From contig NZ_SLWW01000010.1 of the NCBI RefSeq assembly GCF_004342445.1, positions 62,001-126,000 on the forward strand: a DNA stretch of 64,000 nucleotides. The letters are read 5' to 3'. The position numbers and the translations under genes were made by a program. Below are positions 45,121-53,556 of the stretch, piece after piece. The DNA is from Rhodovulum euryhalinum (GTDB lineage: Bacteria > Pseudomonadota > Alphaproteobacteria > Rhodobacterales > Rhodobacteraceae). Below the pieces are notes generated by a model, which was not told the origin of the DNA, searched no databases, and worked only from the letters and a program-made list of their open reading frames with translations. Every line of letters starts with the position of its first letter. Positions within the stretch are counted from its first letter, which is position 1.

Positions 45121-46113
45121 GTGCGCGCCATCCTCTACCCCGCCCGCGACCGGGTCGAGGTCACCGACCTGCCCGCCCCCCGCCCCGCCGAAGGCGAGGT
45201 TGTTGTCGCCATGCGCGCCAGCGGCATCTGCCACACCGATATCGAGGTGCTGCGCGGCAATTACGGCAGGTCGGCCTTTCCGCTGGTGCCGGGCCACGAA
45301 TACGCGGGCGTCATCGCCGAGCTGGGCCCCGGCGTCACCGGCCTTGCGGTCGGTGACCGGGTGGTGGTGGACCCCAACATCGAGTGCGGCACCTGCCGGG
45401 CCTGCCGCCGCGGCTGGGCCCATCTGTGCGAGAGCCTCGGCGCCTATGGCGTGACCGCGAATGGCGGCTTCGCCGAGTTCGGCGCGGTCCGCGCCGGCGC
45501 GGTGCACCCGATCGGCGATCTGCCCTTCCCCATCGCCGCGCTGGCCGAGCCGATGGGCTGCGTGCTGAACGGGGTGGCGGCGGCGGATGGCGCCTCGGCG
45601 GCCAATGCGCTGGTATTCGGGGCGGGGCCCATCGGCCTTCTGATGGCGATCGCGCTGCGGACCCGGGGCGTCGCCGATATCGCGCTGACCGACCTTGACG
45701 AGACGCGGCTTGCGCTGGCCGAAAGCTTCGGCTTCACGCCCGTCGCCGCGGGCAGCGCCGCGCTGGAGCGGCTGCACCACGGGGTCGATCTGGCCGTCGA
45801 CGCGACCGGCGTGCCCGCCGTGGCCGGGCGACTGACCCGCTATATCGCCAATGGCGGCACCGGGCTTTTCTTCGGCGTCTGCCCGTCCGACGCCCGGATC
45901 GAGATCGCCCCCTTCGAGCTGTTCCGCCGCCAGCTGCGCCTTGCCGGGTCACATTCGCTGAACCACAACATCCCCGAGGCGCTGGCGGCGATCCGCGCCT
46001 GTGGCCCGGATATCGGGCGCCTCGTCTCACACCAGGTGCCTCTGGACGAGATCGCCCGGATCCTGTCCGACCATCCCCCGCCGGGCAGCCTCAAGATCCA
46101 GGCGGTTTGCTGA
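45121..46113 (+). CDS. Zinc-dependent medium-chain alcohol dehydrogenase
   Basis: 330 aa from a GTG four bases after mtlK. Catalytic zinc: Cys and His in GICHTDIEVLRG and GHEYAG. Structural zinc: four Cys in IECGTCRACRRGWAHLC. Cofactor loop VFGAGPIGLLMAIAL. MDR polyol dehydrogenases such as Agrobacterium D-altritol 5-dehydrogenase occur in the same context as a tagatose kinase and GatZ-like epimerase, so a hexitol or pentitol substrate is likely. R. sphaeroides has xylB and frk here instead. Confidence 0.85.
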   Translation: MRAILYPARDRVEVTDLPAPRPAEGEVVVAMRASGICHTDIEVLRGNYGRSAFPLVPGHEYAGVIAELGPGVTGLAVGDRVVVDPNIECGTCRACRRGWAHLCESLGAYGVTANGGFAEFGAVRAGAVHPIGDLPFPIAALAEPMGCVLNGVAAADGASAANALVFGAGPIGLLMAIALRTRGVADIALTDLDETRLALAESFGFTPVAAGSAALERLHHGVDLAVDATGVPAVAGRLTRYIANGGTGLFFGVCPSDARIEIAPFELFRRQLRLAGSHSLNHNIPEALAAIRACGPDIGRLVSHQVPLDEIARILSDHPPPGSLKIQAVC

Positions 46114-46767
46114 ATGGCGTCCGGCTTGCGCAGGCGGTCCCTGCCGTTCCGCGCGGTGCTGTGGGACATCGACGGCACCCTTGCCGACAGCGAACCACTG
46201 CATGAACGCGCGTTCGTCGAGGCCACGCGGGCGCTCGGCCTTGCGTTGCCCGCCGATTTCCACGCCGCGCTGCTCGGGCGGACCGAGACAGAGGCACATG
46301 CCTGGCTGGTCGACCGCTGCGGGCTGGAGCTCTCGCTTGCGGCCTGGACCGAACGCCGCCTTGCCGCCTATTTCGCCGGTCTGGAGGATGTGACGCCCCA
46401 TCCCGTCGCGATCGGTCTCTGGCACCGGTTCGAGGCGCTGGGCCTGCCGCAGGGCACGGTGTCGAATTCCGACCGGCTGATCGTGAACGCCAATCTCGCC
46501 CGCCTCGGTCTCGACCGTCCCGGCCTTGTCAGCATCAGCCGCAACGATGTGCGCGCGGCCAAGCCAGACCCCGAACCCTATCTCAGGGGCGCGCATCTTC
46601 TGGGCCTCGACCCCGACGAAATCGCCGTGGTCGAGGACAGCGCGACCGGCCTGCGCGCGGCACAGGCGGCGGGGATGCGGGTCTATATGATGCCGGGATT
46701 CACTGGCGCGGGGCATGGGGACTGGCAGCCCCTTGCCGCCCTAGCCGAAGTTGCCGAGGACGGCTGA
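46114..46767 (+). CDS. HAD-superfamily sugar phosphatase/phosphomutase-like
   Basis: 217 aa. Motif I AVLWDIDGTLADSEPLHERAF, motif II TVSNSDRLIVNANLARLGL, motif III Lys in RAAKPDPEPYL, motif IV AVVEDSATGLRAAQ. This is the beta-phosphoglucomutase-like subfamily. It follows the dehydrogenase with no gap and is the last gene of the polyol operon. It could hydrolyse a sugar phosphate formed as a side product. Confidence 0.85.
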   Translation: MASGLRRRSLPFRAVLWDIDGTLADSEPLHERAFVEATRALGLALPADFHAALLGRTETEAHAWLVDRCGLELSLAAWTERRLAAYFAGLEDVTPHPVAIGLWHRFEALGLPQGTVSNSDRLIVNANLARLGLDRPGLVSISRNDVRAAKPDPEPYLRGAHLLGLDPDEIAVVEDSATGLRAAQAAGMRVYMMPGFTGAGHGDWQPLAALAEVAEDG

Positions 46768-46796
46768 GCCCGCCAGGGAACCGCGCGGGCGGCCGG

Positions 46797-47576
46797 CTAC
46801 AGCGTCGCGTTCACCGCACCGCCATCCAGCAGGATGTTCTGGCCGACGATGAAACCCGCATGCTGCGAACAGAGAAACGCGCAGGCCGCGCCGAACTCCT
46901 GCGCCGTGCCGTAGCGCCGCGCGGGGATGGTGGCTTCGCGCCGCGTCCGCGCCTCGTCCAGCGTGATCCCTTCGGCCTCGGCCACGCCCCGGTCCAGCGC
47001 GTCGGCCCGGTCGGTCGCGTGGATGCCGGGCAGCAGGTTGTTGATCGTCACGCCATGGGGCGCCACCTGCCGCGCGGTCCCCGCGACATAGCCGGTCAGC
47101 CCGGCGCGGGCAGAATTCGACAGCCCCAGCACCGGGATCGGCGCCTTGACCGACTGGCTGGTGATGTTGACGACCCGGCCCCAGCCGCGCGCCATCATGC
47201 CCGGCATCAGGGCCTTCATCAGCGCGATGGGCGTCAGCATGTTGGCATCGAGTGCGGCGATGAAATCCGCACGCTCCCAGTCGGTCCACATTCCTGGCGG
47301 CGGACCGCCGGCATTGGTCACCAGGATGTCGATCTCGCCCGCCGCCGCCAGCACTCTGGCACGGCCGTCTTCGGTGGTGATGTCCGCCGCGACCGCCGTC
47401 ACCGTCACGCCATGCGCCGTGCGGATCGCCGCGGCGGCCGCCTCCAGCGCCTCGGCGCCGCGGGCGTTCATCACCAGGTCGCAACCCGCCGCGGCCAGCG
47501 CCTCGGCGCAACCCCGCCCCAGCCCCCTGGACGAAGCGCAGACCAGCGCCCGCTTGCCGGAAATCCCAAGATCCAT
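46797..47576 (-). CDS. SDR family oxidoreductase
   Basis: 259 aa. ALVCASSRGLGRGCAEALAAAG is the cofactor site. The active-site region reads VVNITSQSVKAPIPVLGLSNSARAGLTGY, where the usual Tyr-x-x-x-Lys is replaced by Ser-Asn-Ser-Ala-Arg. This is the SDR subgroup in which the catalytic Tyr appears to be lost, as also seen in BKR-like 3-ketoacyl reductase homologues. TGGGAGGC lies before ATG 47576. Substrate unknown. Convergent with the polyol operon. Confidence 0.85.
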   Translation of the reverse strand: MDLGISGKRALVCASSRGLGRGCAEALAAAGCDLVMNARGAEALEAAAAAIRTAHGVTVTAVAADITTEDGRARVLAAAGEIDILVTNAGGPPPGMWTDWERADFIAALDANMLTPIALMKALMPGMMARGWGRVVNITSQSVKAPIPVLGLSNSARAGLTGYVAGTARQVAPHGVTINNLLPGIHATDRADALDRGVAEAEGITLDEARTRREATIPARRYGTAQEFGAACAFLCSQHAGFIVGQNILLDGGAVNATL

Positions 47577-47654
47577 CGAAAGCCTCCCATTCGCACATGT
47601 CGGACGCGGCATAGCAGCCAGCCGCCCCGCCGGAAAGCCCGGCCCGCGTGGGGC

Positions 47655-48281
47655 CTAGGACGTCAGCGCCGCCAGCAACGGCGTCCACTGGGCCCGGGTC
47701 GGCGCAAAGGCCTTTTGCGGCTTGTCGAACACCGTCAGCCCCGCCTCGGCAAGATCGCCATAGGCGACGCGCTCGGAAATCGCGGCGACCGGGGCCTGCC
47801 CGATCCGTTCGGCAAAGGCGGCAAGCCGGGCCGCGTCGCGCCCCCGGGGCCGCACCCGGTTCGCCACCAGTTCGACCCCCGCCTTGCCCTTGCGGATGCG
47901 CTTGATCCCGGCGATTTCCTTGAGGAACCGCCGCGTCGCGTCGGCGTCGAAGAAGGACGGCAACACCGGCACCACCACCGCATGCGCCTCGGCCACCAGC
48001 GCGGCGGCGTCCGCCTCGTAGATCGACCCGGGCGCGTCCACGATCACCCAGTCCAGCCCCTTGGCGCCCTTGCCCAGCGCCCCCGGCCCGGTCCAGTCCA
48101 GCGCCCGGATCGGCGCCACGTCCGCGGGCCGCCGCTTGAGCCAGCGCGAGGCCGATTTCTGCGGATCGGCATCGGCCAGCGCGACCTGCCATCCCCCGTC
48201 GGCCAGCGCCGCGGCCAAGGTCACCGCGATGGTGGTCTTGCCGCAGCCGCCCTTGCGATTGGCGATCAGAACCGTCTTCAT
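47655..48281 (-). CDS. ParA-family ATPase (orphan)
   Basis: 208 aa. Deviant Walker A NRKGGCGKTTIAVTLAAAL, ADADPQKSASRWL and VIVDAPGS. Short ParA/MinD-type ATPases without an adjacent ParB, like PpfA of R. sphaeroides, position chemoreceptor or other clusters; plasmid partition is unlikely here. ATG at 48281. No candidate cargo gene adjoins. Confidence 0.85.
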   Translation of the reverse strand: MKTVLIANRKGGCGKTTIAVTLAAALADGGWQVALADADPQKSASRWLKRRPADVAPIRALDWTGPGALGKGAKGLDWVIVDAPGSIYEADAAALVAEAHAVVVPVLPSFFDADATRRFLKEIAGIKRIRKGKAGVELVANRVRPRGRDAARLAAFAERIGQAPVAAISERVAYGDLAEAGLTVFDKPQKAFAPTRAQWTPLLAALTS

Positions 48282-48417
48282 GGGTTTCCCCTCCACCCCG
48301 CGCGCACCCGCCAGCATAACGTCTGCGCCTCGCACCGCAATCGCCGCGCCGCCGCTGCGCTTGACAGGCCCGCCCGCGCCGCCCGATCCTTTGTCGTCGA
48401 TCCCACGGAGTCCACCG

Positions 48418-49248
48418 ATGCCAAGGACCTTTCTCGTCGCCACCGATCTCAGCCCGCGCGCCGACCGCGCGGTGCAACGCGCCTTTCGGCTGGCGGGGTG
48501 GTGCGGTGCGGATCTGGTCCTGGTCTCGGTGATCGACGCGGATCTGCCCGCCGAGATCGCGGGCCAGATGACCGCCGCGGCCGAGTTGCGGCTTGCCCAG
48601 TTCGCCGCCTCGATCCCCCATTCGGGCGAGGTGCGCCATGATACCCGCGTGCTGAGCGGTGACCCCTGCGAGGCGATCCCGGCGCTTGCCGCCGAACTTG
48701 ACGCGGGTCTCGTGATCCTGGGGCTGCACCGTCCGCGCGCCTTTCTGGATATCCTGCGCGAGACCACGATGGAACGGATCGTGCGTCATTCGCCGCGCCC
48801 GGTGCTGCTGGTGCGCGATCCCGTCGACCACGCCTATGCCAGTGTGCTGGCCGCAATCGACTTCGGGCCTGCCTCGACCGCGGCGCTGATGCTGGCGGCC
48901 GAGATCGCGCCCGAGGCCGATATCCACGGGGTGCATGCGCTGCACATCCCCTATCGCGGCTTCGTCACCCCCCAGGTGCGCGCGGGGGCGGCCGAACCCT
49001 TTCGCCTGGATGCCGAGGCCGCGCTGTCCGCCTGGCGCGACATCCACCCCCTGCCCGCGCGGCTGACGGACATCGAGATCGCCGAGGGGCCCGCGCACCG
49101 CGTGCTCGCCGACCGGATCGAGACGCTGTCCCCCGACCTGCTGGCCCTCGGCGCCCATGGTCGCGCGGGGGCGGCCCCCTCGCTGCTGGGCAGCCTCGCC
49201 AACGACCTGATGCGTGCGCCGCCCTGCGACCTGCTGATCGCACGGTAA
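48418..49248 (+). CDS. Tandem universal stress protein
   Basis: 276 aa with two UspA domains. Domain 1 starts TFLVATDLSPRADRAVQRAF and ends with the ATP-binding loop GLHRPRAFLD...ERIVRHSPRPVLLVRD. Domain 2 begins VLAAIDFGPASTAALML and ends GAHGRAGAAPSLLGSLANDLMRAPPCDLLIAR. Cytoplasmic stress-related nucleotide binder. Divergent from the ParA gene. Confidence 0.9.
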   Translation: MPRTFLVATDLSPRADRAVQRAFRLAGWCGADLVLVSVIDADLPAEIAGQMTAAAELRLAQFAASIPHSGEVRHDTRVLSGDPCEAIPALAAELDAGLVILGLHRPRAFLDILRETTMERIVRHSPRPVLLVRDPVDHAYASVLAAIDFGPASTAALMLAAEIAPEADIHGVHALHIPYRGFVTPQVRAGAAEPFRLDAEAALSAWRDIHPLPARLTDIEIAEGPAHRVLADRIETLSPDLLALGAHGRAGAAPSLLGSLANDLMRAPPCDLLIAR

Positions 49249-49291
49249 CGCGCGATTGCGCCGCCCCGCGCCCACCGCTATATCCGCGGCC

Positions 49292-50899
49292 ATGCTGGAC
49301 GCCCCCAAGAACCGCCCCGAGTTGCCGCCCGAGATCGCAAGGCGGCGCACCTTCGCCATCATCTCGCACCCCGATGCGGGCAAGACCACGCTGACCGAAA
49401 AGTTCCTGCTTTACGGCGGCGCGATCCAGATGGCCGGCCAGGTGCGCGCCAAGGGCGAGGCGCGGCGCACGCGGTCGGACTTCATGCAGATGGAGAAGGA
49501 CCGGGGGATTTCCGTGTCGGCCTCGGCGATGTCGTTCGACTATGGCCAGTTCCGCTTCAACCTGGTCGATACCCCCGGCCACAGCGATTTCAGCGAGGAT
49601 ACCTATCGGACGCTGACCGCCGTGGATGCCGCGATCATGGTGATCGACGGCGCCAAGGGCGTGGAAAGCCAGACGCAGAAGCTGTTCGAGGTCTGCCGCC
49701 TGCGCGACCTGCCGATCCTGACCTTCTGCAACAAGATGGACCGCGAAAGCCGCGACACGTTCGAGATCATCGACGAGATCCAGGAGATGCTGGCGATCCA
49801 CGTGACGCCCGCAAGCTGGCCGATCGGCGTGGGGCGCGACTTCCTCGGCTGCTACGACATGCTGAACGAGCGGCTGGAACTGATGGACCGCGCCGACCGC
49901 AACCGGGTGGCCGCCACGATCCGGATCGAGGGGCTGGACGATCCGAAACTGGCAGAACATGTCCCCGCCGAGTTGCGCGAGAAGCTGATCGAAGAGGTGG
50001 GCATGGCGCGCGAATTGCTGCCCGCGCTCGACCCAAGGGCGGTGCTGGACGGCCACATGACGCCGATCTGGTTCGGCTCCGCGATCAACTCCTTCGGGGT
50101 GAAGGAATTGATGGAGGGGATCGGCACCTATGCCCCCGAACCGCAGGTCCAGCATGCCGAGCCGCGCGAGATCGCGCCCGAGGAACCGACCGTGGCGGGC
50201 TTCGTCTTCAAGGTGCAGGCCAACATGGACCCCAAGCACCGCGACCGGGTGGCCTTCGTGCGGCTGGCCTCGGGCCATTTCCTGCGCGGCATGAAGCTGA
50301 CCCATGTCCGGTCGAAGAAGCCGATCACGGTTTCGAGCCCGGTGCTGTTCCTGGCCGCCGACCGCGAACTGGCCGAAGAGGCCTGGGCGGGCGACATCAT
50401 CGGCATCCCGAACCACGGCCAGTTGCGCATCGGCGACACGCTGACCGAAGGCGAGATGCTGAAGGTCACGGGTATCCCGTCCTTCGCGCCGGAACTTCTC
50501 AAGGTCTGCCGCGCGGGCGACCCGATGAAGGCCAAGCATCTGGACAAGGCCTTGATGCAGTTCGCGGAAGAAGGCGCCGCGAAGGTCTTCAAGCCGATGA
50601 TGGGCTCGGGCTTCATCGTGGGCGTGGTGGGCGCGCTGCAATTCGAGGTTCTGGCCAGCCGGATCGAGCTGGAATACGGCCTGCCGGTGCGGTTCGAACC
50701 CAGCCAGTTCACCTCGGCCCGCTGGGTCCATGGCGACAAGGCGGCGGTCGAGGCCTTCACCCAGAAGAACAAGCAGCACATGGCCACAGACAACGATGGC
50801 GACGTGGTCTACATGACCCGGCTGCAATGGGATATCGACCGCGTGGCGCGCGACCATCCCGAACTGCGCCTCTCGGCGACCAAGGAAATGCAGGTCTGA
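49292..50899 (+). CDS. prfC: Peptide chain release factor 3
   Basis: 535 aa GTPase. G1 ISHPDAGKTTLTEK, G2 region EKDRGISVSASAM, G3 DTPGHSDFSEDT, G4 NKMDRE, G5 PIGVG. The elongation-factor-like domains end with YMTRLQWDIDRVARDHPELRLS. RF3 recycles RF1/RF2 after termination. ATG 49292 (MLDAPKNRPELPPEI) is the natural start. Confidence 0.97.
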   Translation: MLDAPKNRPELPPEIARRRTFAIISHPDAGKTTLTEKFLLYGGAIQMAGQVRAKGEARRTRSDFMQMEKDRGISVSASAMSFDYGQFRFNLVDTPGHSDFSEDTYRTLTAVDAAIMVIDGAKGVESQTQKLFEVCRLRDLPILTFCNKMDRESRDTFEIIDEIQEMLAIHVTPASWPIGVGRDFLGCYDMLNERLELMDRADRNRVAATIRIEGLDDPKLAEHVPAELREKLIEEVGMARELLPALDPRAVLDGHMTPIWFGSAINSFGVKELMEGIGTYAPEPQVQHAEPREIAPEEPTVAGFVFKVQANMDPKHRDRVAFVRLASGHFLRGMKLTHVRSKKPITVSSPVLFLAADRELAEEAWAGDIIGIPNHGQLRIGDTLTEGEMLKVTGIPSFAPELLKVCRAGDPMKAKHLDKALMQFAEEGAAKVFKPMMGSGFIVGVVGALQFEVLASRIELEYGLPVRFEPSQFTSARWVHGDKAAVEAFTQKNKQHMATDNDGDVVYMTRLQWDIDRVARDHPELRLSATKEMQV

Positions 50900-50984
50900 C
50901 GCGGAACGCGCTGCCGCCGGGATGCGGGTCCGATGCGCCCCCGCTTCGGGACAGCCACACCCTGACGATTGTCCTCCCCCGCCA

Positions 50985-51008
50985 GCCCGCGTGCCTCGGC
51001 ACGCGGGC
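50985..51008. terminator. Bidirectional terminator between prfC and Fe-ADH
   Basis: GCCCGCGTGC (50985-50994) and GCACGCGGGC (50999-51008) form a perfect 10-bp stem with a CTCG loop between two convergent gene ends (50899 and 51024). Confidence 0.75.
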
Positions 51009-51023
51009 CCGGCCAGACGCCCC

Positions 51024-52169
51024 TTAGAGGCACGCCTCGTACAGCGCCCGGGTCGCCGCCGCGGTCAGTTCCACCGGGTTGCCCCCCGCGGTCGGATCCG
51101 TCAAGGCCGACGCCACCAGCACGTCGAGATCGGGATCACGGACCCCGAGCGCGGTCAGGCTTTCGGGGATGCCGAGGTCGGCGTTCAGCCCAACCACGAA
51201 ATCCAGGAACCCGTCGAACCCGCCGTCGATGCCCAGATAAGCCGCGGCCCGCGCGATGCGGTTCTCGATGGCCGGTCGGTTGAAGCGCAGCACCGCGGGC
51301 ATCACCACCGCGTTCGTCGTGCCGTGATGGGTGCCGTAATGCGCCCCGACCGGGTGGGACAGCGCATGGATCGCGCCCAGCCCCTTCTGGAAGGCGACCG
51401 CCCCCATCGCGGCGGCGGCCATCATCTGCGCGCGGGCCTCGATGTCGGTGCCGTCGCGATGGGCGCGCAGCAGGTTCTCCTTAACCAGCCGCATGCCTTC
51501 CAGCGCGATGCCCTGGCTCATCGGGTGGAAGAACGGCGAGCAATAGGCCTCAAGGCAATGGGCCAGCGCGTCCATGCCGGTGCCTGCGGTGATCGCGGGC
51601 GGCATGCCCACGGTCAGGTCCGGGTCGCAGATCGTGACGGCGGGCAGCATCTTGGGGTGGAAGATGATCTTCTTCTCATGCGTCTCGCTGTTCGTCAGCA
51701 CGCCCGCGCGCCCGACCTCGGACCCCGTCCCGGCGGTCGTCGGCACCGCGACCACGGGCGCGATCCCCGCCGGATCGGCGCGCGTCCACCAGTCGCCGAC
51801 ATCCTCGAAATCCCAGACCGGCCGCGACTGCCCGGCCATGAAGGCCACGCATTTGCCGAGGTCCAGCCCCGAGCCGCCGCCGAAGGCGATCACCCCGTCA
51901 TGGCCGCCCGCGCAGAAGACGGCGATGCCGGCCTCCATGTTGATCTCGGTCGGGTTGGGGTCGACGTCGGCGAACAGCGCGCGGCCCAGCCCCGCCTTGT
52001 CGAGAATATCGAGCGCCTGCGCCGTGATCGGCAGTTGCGCAAGGCCCCGGTCGGTCACCAGCAGCGGCTTGCGGATGCCCGCCGCGATGCAGGCCTCGGG
52101 CAGTTCGGCGATGCGCCCCGCCCCGAAGCGGATGGCCGTGGGGTAGGACCAGTTGGCGGTCAGGCTCAT
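51024..52169 (-). CDS. Iron-containing alcohol dehydrogenase
   Basis: 381 aa. NAD-binding FGGGSGLDLGKCVAFM. Iron ligands lie in TGMDALAHCLEAYCSPFFHP and ALSHPVGAHYGTHHGTTNAVVMP, with VPTTAGTGSEVGRAGVLT conserved. Terminal gene of an operon with an aldehyde dehydrogenase, 3 bp upstream, and a glutamine-synthetase-like ligase. It probably oxidises the alcohol group of a small, perhaps gamma-glutamylated, substrate to an aldehyde for the next enzyme. Confidence 0.92.
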   Translation of the reverse strand: MSLTANWSYPTAIRFGAGRIAELPEACIAAGIRKPLLVTDRGLAQLPITAQALDILDKAGLGRALFADVDPNPTEINMEAGIAVFCAGGHDGVIAFGGGSGLDLGKCVAFMAGQSRPVWDFEDVGDWWTRADPAGIAPVVAVPTTAGTGSEVGRAGVLTNSETHEKKIIFHPKMLPAVTICDPDLTVGMPPAITAGTGMDALAHCLEAYCSPFFHPMSQGIALEGMRLVKENLLRAHRDGTDIEARAQMMAAAAMGAVAFQKGLGAIHALSHPVGAHYGTHHGTTNAVVMPAVLRFNRPAIENRIARAAAYLGIDGGFDGFLDFVVGLNADLGIPESLTALGVRDPDLDVLVASALTDPTAGGNPVELTAAATRALYEACL

Positions 52170-52172
52170 GTC

Positions 52173-53552
52173 TCAACTCTTTTTCAGGTGGTAGGATTTC
52201 GGACGGGTCAGCGCGTGGTAGCCCAGCACCGACAGCCCCGCGCCGCGGCCGGTGTTCTTGCAGCCGGTCCAGCAGAGCGCCGGATCGAGGTAGTCGCAGC
52301 GGTTCATGAACACCGTGCCGGTCTCGATCGCGTCGCCCACGCGGGCCGCGCGATCCGCGTCACGGGTCCAGAGCGAGGCGGTCAGGCCGAACTCGGAATC
52401 GTTCATCATCGCAATGGCTTCCGCGTCGTCCTTCACGGGCATGATACCGACCACCGGGCCAAAGCTCTCCTCGCGCATCACGCGCATGGAATGGTCCACG
52501 TCCACCAGGATCTGCGGCATCAGGTAGGCCCCGCCGTCGTTCGGGAACAGCGCCCGGTCGATCAGCGGCCGCGCGCCCGCGGCAATGGCCTCGTCGGTCT
52601 GGGCGCGGACCAGATCGGCGAACCGCACCTGCGCCATCGGCCCCATCGTCGTCTCGGGGTCGAGCGGGTTGCCGAGCCGGGCCTTGCTGACGATCTCGAC
52701 GCATTTCTCGACGAAGGGCTCGTAGACCGAGGCGTGGACATAGATCCGCTCGATCCCGCAGCAGCACTGGCCCGAGTTGAACATCGCCCCGTCCATCAGC
52801 CCGTCGGCGGCAGCGTCCAGATCGGCGTCCTCCATGACATAGCCCGGATCCTTGCCGCCCAGTTCCAGCCCCAGCCCGGTGAAGGTGCCCGCCGCGGCGC
52901 GCTCGATCGCCTTGCCGCCGCCGACCGAGCCGGTGAAGTTGACGAACTGGAACGCGCCCGAGGCGATCAGCGCCGAGGTCGTGTCGTGGGACAGGAACAC
53001 GTTCTGCGCCACGTCGTCGGGCACGCCCGCATCGCGCAGCGCGCAGATGATGCGTTCGCCCACCAGAGGCGTCTGGCTGGCGTGCTTCAGCATCACCGCA
53101 TTGCCCGCGATCAGCGCGGGCGCGACGGTGTTGATCGCGGTCATGTAGGGGTAGTTCCAGGGCGCCACGACCAGCACCAGCCCATGCGGCACCCGCCGGA
53201 TATAGCGGGAAAACGCCGCGCTGTCCTCGATGCGGATATCGGCCAGCGCGTCCGCCGCGATATCGGCCATGTAGTGGGCGCGTTCCTGGAACCCGCGGAA
53301 CTCGCCGCCGTAGCGGACCGGGCGGCCCATCTGCCAGGCCAGTTCCGGCACGATCTCGTCATTCGCCTCGCCGATCAGCGCGACGGCGCGGCGCACGATC
53401 TCGGCGCGTTCGGCGATGGGCCGCGCGGCCCAGGCCGGTTGCGCGGCGCGGGCGCGGGCGACGGCGGCCCGCGCCTCATCCAGCGGCATCAGCGCACGCT
53501 CGGCATAGACTCTCCCGTCGACGGGAGAGATACATTTCAACGTCTCGGTCAT
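52173..53552 (-). CDS. NAD(P)-dependent aldehyde dehydrogenase
   Basis: 459 aa. Catalytic Cys in FNSGQCCCGIERIYV, general base Glu in GLELGGKDPGYVMED, cofactor region VAPWNYPYMTAINTVAPALIAGNAV and FTGSVGGGKAIERAAAGTF. Slightly shorter than 490-aa family members, as for GabD/succinate-semialdehyde-type short forms. Between Fe-ADH and the glutamine-synthetase-like gene, so it likely handles a gamma-glutamylamino aldehyde or a free aldehyde. Confidence 0.93.
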   Translation of the reverse strand: MTETLKCISPVDGRVYAERALMPLDEARAAVARARAAQPAWAARPIAERAEIVRRAVALIGEANDEIVPELAWQMGRPVRYGGEFRGFQERAHYMADIAADALADIRIEDSAAFSRYIRRVPHGLVLVVAPWNYPYMTAINTVAPALIAGNAVMLKHASQTPLVGERIICALRDAGVPDDVAQNVFLSHDTTSALIASGAFQFVNFTGSVGGGKAIERAAAGTFTGLGLELGGKDPGYVMEDADLDAAADGLMDGAMFNSGQCCCGIERIYVHASVYEPFVEKCVEIVSKARLGNPLDPETTMGPMAQVRFADLVRAQTDEAIAAGARPLIDRALFPNDGGAYLMPQILVDVDHSMRVMREESFGPVVGIMPVKDDAEAIAMMNDSEFGLTASLWTRDADRAARVGDAIETGTVFMNRCDYLDPALCWTGCKNTGRGAGLSVLGYHALTRPKSYHLKKS

Positions 53553-53556
53553 GGGA

